A DNA stretch of 37,714 nucleotides from Erginobacter sp964465735. GTDB taxonomy: Bacteria > Auribacterota > Erginobacteria > Erginobacterales > Erginobacteraceae. The stretch spans positions 1-37,714 of the forward strand of contig CAYXKT010000009.1 of the NCBI GenBank assembly GCA_964465735.1, read 5' to 3'. Made by a program: the position numbers and the translations under genes. The notes below the pieces were generated by a model, which was given only the letters and a program-made list of their open reading frames with translations, made no database searches and was not told where the DNA came from. This document shows, piece after piece, positions 25,242 through 31,582 of the stretch; the stretch's first letter is position 1, and each line of letters starts with the position of its first letter.

Positions 25242-26630
25242 CTACCAGCGTCCGGACTTGGCCAGAGACGGCCGAGGCAACCCTTCCAGAGATTTTAAGG
25301 ACTTGCGGAGATCCTCTTCCGGCAGGGCATAGTCAAACAGCTCGCCGTCGAAATATTTCTGATATCCCCCCAGGTCCATCAACCCGTGACCACTCAAGTT
25401 GAAGATGATCACCTTCTCTTTCCCTTCCTCTCGGGCCTTATTCGCCTCCTGGATCGCCGCCGCCACCGCGTGACTGCTCTCGGGGGCGATGATGATCCCC
25501 TCGGTCCGGGCAAAGAGGACTGCCGACTCATAACACTCAATCTGGTGGATGGCCCGGGGGGTAGCTAACCCCTCCACCACAGCCTGGCTGACTAAGGGGG
25601 CCATCCCGTGATAGCGCAAACCTCCAGCGTGGATCGGGGGGGGGATAAAGTCGTGGCCCAGCGAGAACATCGGGAACAGCGGGGTCATCTTGGCAGTGTC
25701 GCCGTAGTCATAAACAAAGGGGGCGGCGGTCAGGGTCGGACAGGAATAGGGTTCAACCGGGATGATATCGATATCCGCCCCGTTGATCTTATCAAGAATG
25801 AAGGGGAAGGAAAGTCCGGCAAAATTGGAGCCACCACCGGCACAGGCAATCACAACATCGACTTTCTTCTCCCCGAACTTCTCCAACTGCTTTTTGGCTT
25901 CCAATCCGATAATCGTCTGGTGAAGCAAGACGTGGTTTAAGACACTGCCCAGCGTGTAGCGGGTCTCACCTTTCGGATCGCCGACCGCCTCCTCAACCGC
26001 CTCGCTGATCGCGATTCCCAGACTCCCCGGGGTATGGGGATACTTGGCCAGGATATCCCGCCCGGCCTGAGTCTGGTCGCTGGGAGAAGCGATACATTTC
26101 GCCCCCCAGGTCTCCATCATCGCCTGCCGGAACGGCTTCTGGTCAAAACTGATCCGGACCATATAGACCTTGCATTCCATTCCCAGAAGTGAGCAGGCGA
26201 AGGCCAGGGCCGAACCCCACTGGCCGGCTCCGGTCTCGGTAGTCAGCTTCTTGATCCCGAATTCCTTGTTGTACCAGGCCTGGGCCACCGCCGTATTCGG
26301 CTTGTGGCTCCCGGCAGGTGAGAGGCTCTCGTTTTTGTAATAGATCCGAGCCGGGGTCTTGATGGCCGCTTCCAGGTACTTGGCCCGGTGGAGCGGGGCC
26401 GGCCGCCAGCGGTAGAGAAGGTCGAGGATCTCTTCCGGAATATCGATCCAGCGTTCCTGACTCATCTCCTGCTCGATCAGGTTCGTCGGGAAAACCGGGG
26501 CCAACATCTCCGGGGTGACCGGTTTACCGTCCGGTCCCAGGGAGGGCTGGAGCGGGGTGGGAAGATCGGCGGCCAGGTTGTACCATTGCCGCGGGATCTC
26601 GTCTTCGTTCAAAAGCATCCGGACTGTCAT
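25242..26630 (-). CDS. trpB: Tryptophan synthase beta chain, TrpB2 type
   Basis: PLP enzyme that condenses indole with serine (or phosphoserine in some TrpB2) to tryptophan. The 462-residue length and extended N-terminus place it in the TrpB2 branch, which generally works without TrpA. The PLP lysine is Lys110 in SPAGSHKPNTA; TETGAGQWGSALAFA and the phosphate loop CAGGGSNFAGL follow. I choose the ATG at 26630 because an aaggagg site ends 6 bases before it; the ATG at 26636 directly abuts that site. No trpA is nearby. It overlaps the end of trpR transcriptionally (2-bp gap), so indole salvage under Trp control is likely. Confidence 0.92.
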   Translation of the reverse strand: MTVRMLLNEDEIPRQWYNLAADLPTPLQPSLGPDGKPVTPEMLAPVFPTNLIEQEMSQERWIDIPEEILDLLYRWRPAPLHRAKYLEAAIKTPARIYYKNESLSPAGSHKPNTAVAQAWYNKEFGIKKLTTETGAGQWGSALAFACSLLGMECKVYMVRISFDQKPFRQAMMETWGAKCIASPSDQTQAGRDILAKYPHTPGSLGIAISEAVEEAVGDPKGETRYTLGSVLNHVLLHQTIIGLEAKKQLEKFGEKKVDVVIACAGGGSNFAGLSFPFILDKINGADIDIIPVEPYSCPTLTAAPFVYDYGDTAKMTPLFPMFSLGHDFIPPPIHAGGLRYHGMAPLVSQAVVEGLATPRAIHQIECYESAVLFARTEGIIIAPESSHAVAAAIQEANKAREEGKEKVIIFNLSGHGLMDLGGYQKYFDGELFDYALPEEDLRKSLKSLEGLPRPSLAKSGRW

Positions 26631-26632
26631 TA

Positions 26633-26911
26633 TCATCCTCCTTCGCCGGCGCGGGCATTCAAGAGAAGGCGCATCGCCGAATCATTTTTTTTCAGTTCCC
26701 GTGAACCCCGGGTAATCTTGCAGAGGCTCAAGCCCAGCTTCCGAGCAATCTCCCTCTGGCTGACCCCGGCTTCCAGGAGCTTGACCAGTTCCCAGCGAGA
26801 CGAAATATCTCTGACCTCTTTCGAGGTCAGGATCTCTCGAAAAAACCGCTCCAGAAGAGCGGCATCCCCAATTTTCGCCAGGACACTCGATATTTCCAAT
26901 AGTTTATCCAT
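26633..26911 (-). CDS. trpR: Trp repressor
   Basis: A 92-residue all-helical repressor that binds DNA when loaded with L-tryptophan. The helix-turn-helix reads GVSQREIARKLGLSLCKITR (50-69), matching the E. coli SQREL...ITRGS core. Arg39 and Arg68 align with the tryptophan-contacting Arg54 and Arg84 of E. coli TrpR. The start is the ATG at 26911, giving a family-like N-terminus (MDKLLEIS). trpR heads the cluster, 2 bp from trpB2. Its promoter shows an overlapping inverted repeat, consistent with autoregulation. TrpR is best known from Gammaproteobacteria and Chlamydiae, so its use here is notable. Confidence 0.92.
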   Translation of the reverse strand: MDKLLEISSVLAKIGDAALLERFFREILTSKEVRDISSRWELVKLLEAGVSQREIARKLGLSLCKITRGSRELKKNDSAMRLLLNARAGEGG

Positions 26912-26922
26912 ACATCTGCTTC

Positions 26923-26942
26923 TATAAACAGAAACACTTATA
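26923..26942 (-). promoter_or_regulatory. Candidate TrpR operator
   Basis: On the - strand a 20-base segment with tataa and ttata ends (5-bp arms, 10 bases between) overlaps the -10 of the trpR promoter. The arms are short and it is not a match to the E. coli operator; position is the main argument. Confidence 0.3.
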
Positions 26943-26965
26943 GCCAAAACAGCCCCGGATGTCAA
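26937..26965 (-). promoter_or_regulatory. Near-consensus promoter of trpR-trpB2
   Basis: ttgaca (26965-26960), 17-base spacer, tataag (26942-26937), about 25 bases before the trpR ATG. This is the best sigma-70-type promoter seen in the window and its -10 lies in the candidate operator. Confidence 0.65.
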
Positions 26966-27083
26966 CTGAGATTCCAAGAAAAATCACCGAGGATTAATCG
27001 GCGGTCCCGAAAGCGCTTCAATCCCGATAGTGATCGCGATTAAACTTGGCTCCGCCGGAAATAACTTTGAACTTCTTACCCTC

Positions 27084-29603
27084 TCAATCTTCCTTCAGCG
27101 CTTCGGCTTCCTCCTCCGTCCGATCGCGCAGCGACAGCGCGCAGGCCGGGCAGAGGAAGGTGCACATCCCGCAGCCGATACAACGCTCGGGGTCGGTCTC
27201 CGGGATCAGCTGATCGTTAAGTTCGATCGCCAGGTAGGGACAACGGGTACAGTTGCCGCAGTGGACGCAAAGTTCCTCGTCCACACTGGAGATCTGCTTG
27301 ACCGGGGACAGTTCCATAAAATCCCGGATCGGTTCCGGGAGGGCAATCCCGATCAAATCGGAGACCGACTTAATCCCCCGGGCGGCCATCAGGTGGCTCA
27401 ACCCCGAGCAGAGTTCCTCGATAATTCGATAGCCGTATTTCTCGGCGATGGTGCAGAACTGGACTGTCTTCACGCCCAAGGCCAGAAAGTGAGCGGCGGC
27501 CATATAATCCATCGCGCCGCCATTGCCGGAGACGTGGACTCCGAGGTTGCCGACCTTGGCCAGGGTAAGATAGTTGATCGGGGCCACTGCCGCACCGCTC
27601 ATCCCAACCACCGCGCTATCCTCCCACTCCTTCTTCTGCCCCATCCGGAAGTCAAGACAGGGGAAGGTATTGCCCAGGGTGATCCCCGCTTTGTGCTTCG
27701 GATAGCGGTCAAAAACCTCCTTGATGGCGTTAACGATAATGCTGATCTCGGTCACTGCCGGGGTGAGTTTGAAGAGCTTGGGGATCTCCGGATCGCTGAC
27801 CTGGAGTACCCAGTCAATGATCTTAGCGGTCAGCTCGGGGCTCTGGGAGACAATATCCCCCTCGGCCCCCTCCCCACCCTGGGGACAGGAGAGGCTGTAT
27901 TCGATCGCCATCGCCCCGGCGCTCTCCAGCATCCTGGTATTGGACTGCCAGGATTTGCTGTCGCGTTCATCGTTACCGCTCACGTCACCCCCGGTCGAAG
28001 CCGCGACCAGCCGGTCGGGAAAGGCCTTGGCCAGCTTCTCCACCTCCGGACAGACCCGGTCGAGCCGATGGCCGGAGACATTGTCGCAGTTGGCGTAGGT
28101 CAGGTGATCGAACTTGTACATATAAGCGGCCGGGATATGGATATCGGTCCCGGGGGCAAACGCGGTCTTCATAATTCCTCCAGCCCAGCCGGCCTGGAAG
28201 GCCTTCGCCATCTGGTCGTAGCCGTCGGTAGGCGGCGCCGCCGAGAGGAGAAAGGGATTGATCAGCTTTTTCCCGAAGAAGTCGGTCTCCAGGGAGACCG
28301 GGACTGAGTCGTAACCGGGCAGAACGATCTCACTTTTTACCGGGATCTCAATCTTCGGGGCCTCCTGTTCGTCCAGGAAAGCGTCAACCCGGGCAGCCAT
28401 ATTCTTCCCCGAGGCTACCGCTTCCACCACTGTGGTCGGGCCGTTGACGAAGTCCCCGGCGTAAAAAACGGCCGGGTTCTTCACCCTGGAGTAAGAGGAT
28501 CGGCTGCCGACGGCGATGATCACTGAATCAACATCCTGGAGAAGCTCCCCCACCCCTTCCCGCTCGATGACGCAGTCGAGACTGAAACAAGCCTGAGGGG
28601 GGATGGTAACCTTGCACACCCGGAGAGCCTTGACCTTTCCGTCCGCGGCCACGATCTCGCTGACCCGGGAACGGCCGTTGACATCAACCCCGTGGGCAAC
28701 CAACTCAGCCCGTTCGTCGGCGGTCAGGTTCATCTCTCCGAAAGTCTCCAGGGCAAACATATCAACGTAGTCCGCTCCTCTTTTGGCCGCGGTGACAGCA
28801 CAGTCGCAGGCGGTAGCTCCGCCCCCGATGACGGCGACTCTCCCCTTCAGAGGGACCGGATCCAGCAAATAGTCAACAGCCTGGATCGCCAGTTTCTCAT
28901 TGGGGATACCCATCACTACCGGATCCCAGCGCCCAACCGCCACGACCACGGCGTCATAACCCTGCTCGAGCAGGGTCTCCGGATCGGAGACCTCAACGGA
29001 GGACTTCAGACTGATAGCACCCAGGGAGAAGAGAAAATCCAGGTCGCCTTTCAGAACTTCAGCCGGAAGACGATAATCAGGGATACAGCGGACCATCCCG
29101 CCGGCTTCCGACGCCTTTTCCAGAACATCGATCGCGTACCCCTTCCGGGCAAGCAGTGCCGCAGCGGCCAACCCGGCCGGGCCGGCGCCGATCACCGCCA
29201 CCTTCTTTCCGTTGCTGGAGGCCTTCTCGAACTCCGGCATCACGCCGAGTTGGCGGGCCTTATGGATGATGGTAGCCTGGAGCGCCGGGATGTTGATCGG
29301 CCGGTCGAGATTTTCGTGGACACAGGTCGCCATACAGTGGCGATCGGGACAGACCATCCCACAGACCCCGCCGAAAGGGTTGGCGGAGAGAATGATCGCC
29401 GCCGCCCGCCGGATATCCGAGGGCTTGCCGCCCCGGGCGGCCATAATAAAATCGGGGGGAGAGACATCCGCCGGGCAGCCATTACCGCAGGTATCACCTT
29501 CCAGGCAACCGGTCCGGCAGGGCTGCTCCTCGCAAAATTCACATCTCCACAACTCGGCTTCGAACTGGGCATCGGGCAAAATCAGATCCGGGGTCAACTT
29601 CAT
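27084..29603 (-). CDS. GltD-dihydropyrimidine-dehydrogenase-like flavo-iron-sulfur fusion of unknown substrate
   Basis: An 839-residue fusion with dihydropyrimidine dehydrogenase (DPD) order. Residues 20-95 hold cysteine sets for two [4Fe-4S] clusters (CEFCEEQPC, CGNGCP, CGMVCP). About 133-410 is a GltD-like FAD/NAD(P) module (VIGAGPAGLAA 137-147; VIGGGATACD 258-267). About 425-765 is a dihydroorotate-dehydrogenase-like FMN barrel, and 779-820 carries two C-terminal cluster motifs, one with a shortened CX2CX2CX2CP. The DPD active-site Cys671 aligns with Val585 and Asn609 with Ser570, while the NT pair is kept (Asn645-Thr646), so pyrimidine is probably not the substrate. The ATG has an aaaggag site. 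It lies upstream of trpR on the same strand, 172 bp away, and its link to the aromatic cluster is inferred. Confidence 0.85.
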   Translation of the reverse strand: MKLTPDLILPDAQFEAELWRCEFCEEQPCRTGCLEGDTCGNGCPADVSPPDFIMAARGGKPSDIRRAAAIILSANPFGGVCGMVCPDRHCMATCVHENLDRPINIPALQATIIHKARQLGVMPEFEKASSNGKKVAVIGAGPAGLAAAALLARKGYAIDVLEKASEAGGMVRCIPDYRLPAEVLKGDLDFLFSLGAISLKSSVEVSDPETLLEQGYDAVVVAVGRWDPVVMGIPNEKLAIQAVDYLLDPVPLKGRVAVIGGGATACDCAVTAAKRGADYVDMFALETFGEMNLTADERAELVAHGVDVNGRSRVSEIVAADGKVKALRVCKVTIPPQACFSLDCVIEREGVGELLQDVDSVIIAVGSRSSYSRVKNPAVFYAGDFVNGPTTVVEAVASGKNMAARVDAFLDEQEAPKIEIPVKSEIVLPGYDSVPVSLETDFFGKKLINPFLLSAAPPTDGYDQMAKAFQAGWAGGIMKTAFAPGTDIHIPAAYMYKFDHLTYANCDNVSGHRLDRVCPEVEKLAKAFPDRLVAASTGGDVSGNDERDSKSWQSNTRMLESAGAMAIEYSLSCPQGGEGAEGDIVSQSPELTAKIIDWVLQVSDPEIPKLFKLTPAVTEISIIVNAIKEVFDRYPKHKAGITLGNTFPCLDFRMGQKKEWEDSAVVGMSGAAVAPINYLTLAKVGNLGVHVSGNGGAMDYMAAAHFLALGVKTVQFCTIAEKYGYRIIEELCSGLSHLMAARGIKSVSDLIGIALPEPIRDFMELSPVKQISSVDEELCVHCGNCTRCPYLAIELNDQLIPETDPERCIGCGMCTFLCPACALSLRDRTEEEAEALKED

Positions 29604-29728
29604 TTACTGCTCCTTTAGGGGAAAAGATTTAGAATTGGTTAAACCGCCTCTCCGGCGGTGAGTTTTTTCAAAACTGCGAAGATAGCAAGGACCGCCGGAC
29701 GGGTCAAGAATTTGTTACACCCGGGAGC

Positions 29729-29935
29729 GCCGAGCCCCAGCTCGGCCCAGCCNNNNNNNNNNNNNNNNNNNNNNNNNNNNNNNNNNNNNNNNNNNNNNNN
29801 NNNNNNNNNNNNNNNNNNNNNNNNNNNNNNNNNNNNNNNNNNNNNNNNNNNNCGCCGAGCCCCAGCTCGGCCCAGCCGGAAGCGCCGAGCCCCAGCTCGG
29901 CCCAGCCTGTTTAGTCAGCCGAGCTGGGGCTCGGC
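29729..29935. repeat. REP tandem array around the assembly gap
   Basis: The 18-bp palindrome gccgagc-ccca-gctcggc occurs at 29729-29746, 29854-29871 and 29884-29901, and inverted at 29918-29935. Copies two and three are spaced 30 bp apart within a tandem unit of gccgagccccagctcggccc type. The N run lies inside the array, so the true copy number is unknown. The array abuts the 3' end of the RAYT gene, and its last copy supplies that gene's stop. Confidence 0.85.
29753..29852. other. Assembly gap (100 N)
   Basis: Exactly 100 N, a conventional scaffold-gap length, placed within the REP tandem array. True length is unknown. Confidence 0.98.
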
Positions 29936-30631
29936 GCTCCCAGGAAACTCCCGCGCGCTACTCCAAATCCAATCCTCCGCCCGCCTCACCAACGCCGCCT
30001 TCACCGGGTTTTGATGTATATACTCCACCGCCGCCCAAAAATGCTTTTCATCCCGAATATACCGGTCCCAGTACTCCCGCATCCAGACTTGCCGCCTCTC
30101 CAGTAAAGCCGAGCCGGGGCTTGGCGTTCCCAGGTAGTCCGCAATCCTCCGCCCGGTATAACTCTTCCACGATTGCACGATCTTCCCCAGGCTGATCCCC
30201 TCATAAACCCGGATCAGAATATGCGTATGATTCGGCATAACCACCCAGGCAATCAGGTCATACCGTTCGCCGGCAAATCTCCGCCAGGTGTCCATCACGC
30301 AGTCCGCCGCCGTCCGATCCCGCAATATACAGGATCCGTGGCCCGCGTCCAGCCACTCCTCGATCTTCCGCCGGCGTTCCGCATCACGCCGGGAAATATC
30401 GTTCTCCGGCAATTCTCTCTTCATCCGAGCAAGAACGGACGCCGGCAAACTATCCGCCAGGCGATAGGTTATCATCTGCAACAAGCCGGGATGATCGCGG
30501 TGCGGCAGGTATCCTCGGCTATACCACTCCCGGTGTGGTTTGCCGGCGGCGGCCGACGAATTGCCGAGCTGGGGCTCGGCGTTCCCGGAAAACTCCCCCG
30601 CACTATTCTCCAAATTCAATCCTCCGCCCAT
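29915..30631 (-). CDS. REP-associated tyrosine transposase (RAYT, TnpA_REP)
   Basis: Single-stranded-DNA HUH nuclease that recognises REP hairpins. The protein shows the N-terminal HREWYSRGYLPH, the HUH motif MPNHTHIL and the C-terminal YIRDEKHF-YIHQNPVKA block with the catalytic Tyr region. The only ATG upstream of HREWYSRGYLPH in frame is 30631, which lies in a RAYT relic, so the first about 25 residues (with EFSGNAEPQLG) are encoded by relic and REP sequence. The C-terminus likewise ends EFPGSAEPQLG-stop, encoded by a REP. The conserved domain appears intact. The gene is bracketed by REPs on both sides and contains one at 30108-30125. Confidence 0.85.
   Translation of the reverse strand: MGGGLNLENSAGEFSGNAEPQLGNSSAAAGKPHREWYSRGYLPHRDHPGLLQMITYRLADSLPASVLARMKRELPENDISRRDAERRRKIEEWLDAGHGSCILRDRTAADCVMDTWRRFAGERYDLIAWVVMPNHTHILIRVYEGISLGKIVQSWKSYTGRRIADYLGTPSPGSALLERRQVWMREYWDRYIRDEKHFWAAVEYIHQNPVKAALVRRAEDWIWSSAREFPGSAEPQLG
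30108..30125. repeat. REP palindrome inside the RAYT coding sequence
   Basis: gccgagc-cggg-gcttggc, a one-mismatch version of the flanking REP, in frame between the HUH motif and the C-terminal Tyr block (encodes GTPSPGSAL). Confidence 0.75.
30563..30580. repeat. REP palindrome at the RAYT 5' end
   Basis: gccgagc-tggg-gctcggc, same orientation as the copy at 29918-29935. It separates the RAYT domain from the upstream relic and encodes NAEPQLG within the extended frame. Confidence 0.8.
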
Positions 30632-30727
30632 TATAACTTTTCCCGGAGTGCACGATTTTTCCTAGCCCAACCCCAGCATAAACCCGAGTCCGGCTCTGCG
30701 TATGATTCGGTATAACCCCCCAGGCAA
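30581..30727 (-). pseudogene. Internally deleted relic of a second RAYT
   Basis: 30581-30629 resembles the 3' end of the intact RAYT (29936-29982), and 30630-30727 continues directly with similarity to its middle (30155-30257), for example tgcgtatgattcgg-tataacc and cgtatgattcggcataacc. The join falls at caatcctccgccc. In the intact gene that word occurs twice (29970-29983 and 30142-30155), so the relic lacks the 172 bp between them: a deletion between short direct repeats. The relic begins with a REP like the intact gene. Confidence 0.7.
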
Positions 30728-30884
30728 ACAACCAACCTGCCGGATGGAACAATCAGCATCTGGTGCAAACCCGGGATACCCGCAGACAGGCATCTGCAAG
30801 GCAATAGCAAGCTCCTGAGTTTGCTCTCGGCGATTGCAAGCTCCAGAGCGAAAATGAGACGTGTTACTTCACCCCTCGATCCGC

Positions 30885-31205
30885 CTACTCTCCCACACCC
30901 TCGTCCTTAACAATCTTAAAATCCTTTATGCTTTTACAGCCTGTGGCTTTCAGGCAGATAGCCACATCAACCTCAGCCCCTCCCTTCTCTTGATTCTCAA
31001 ACGCTTCATCCAGGTCAGCGGCGGCGATCCCGGAGGCGGATTCCTCGTCAACAAGCACCTTCTCCGTATTGACCAGGACAAAATGATTCCGCCACCTGGT
31101 CCTGGATACTCTTTTCCGGCAGAGGATCGAGGGCATATATACCAGCTCCGGTCCCGATAACTCCCCGCCTCGAAACTGGATTTCCCTTCCCCTGATTGCT
31201 CCCGA
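30885..31205 (-). pseudogene. Coding-like remnant of unknown family
   Basis: A frame on the - strand is open from 31205 to a stop at 30885 and reads like protein: GREIQFRGGELSGPELVYMP, then FVLVNTEKVLVDEESASG, IAAADLDEAFENQEKGGAEV and KSIKDFKIVKDEGVGE. A neighbouring frame also has protein-like text at the upstream end, suggesting a frameshift. No start codon with a ribosome binding site at the expected place; family not recognised. It lies in the mobile-element region between the RAYT relic and the primase-helicase gene; nothing else was seen at 30728-31480 apart from short GC palindromes. Confidence 0.35.
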
Positions 31206-31582
31206 TCATTTTTCATTCCGCCAAACCTCGGAGATTTTATGGGTCATTTACAGGTTCATCCACCAGAAATAGCGCGCCGGTGATTTGGGGGATCCACTCG
31301 GGAAGAGATTCCGCCCACAGATACAGATACCCCGATATGCTCCGCGTGAATGGTTGATTGTTAAGGTTATACGAATCAGGGACAGGATGTCAAACAATCT
31401 TGGCTGATCGGAATATTCTGATCTGATTTTTTGCCGCCTCCCCCGCGACGGATATTGTCCGCTGGAAGCTGTTTTTTTCGTTCTGATTGCCGGGGAAGTT
31501 GATACAATATTTTGCGATGTTTTCCGGGTTGATGGTTTGGCTGCCGGGGATAGATGACAAACTGGAATCAGTCATTTTAATA

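Noticed and set aside
26912..27083. T-box or trp leader-peptide attenuator upstream of trpR
   Set aside because: The leader is only about 25 bases, with no Trp-codon run and no T-box motif.
27030..28307. Long + strand open frame over the DPD-like gene (425 codons)
   Set aside because: Antisense to a gene with complete FAD, FMN and iron-sulfur motifs; no recognisable domain of its own.
29729..29935. CRISPR array
   Set aside because: The repeat unit is itself palindromic, runs in tandem without spacers and adjoins a RAYT, not cas genes.
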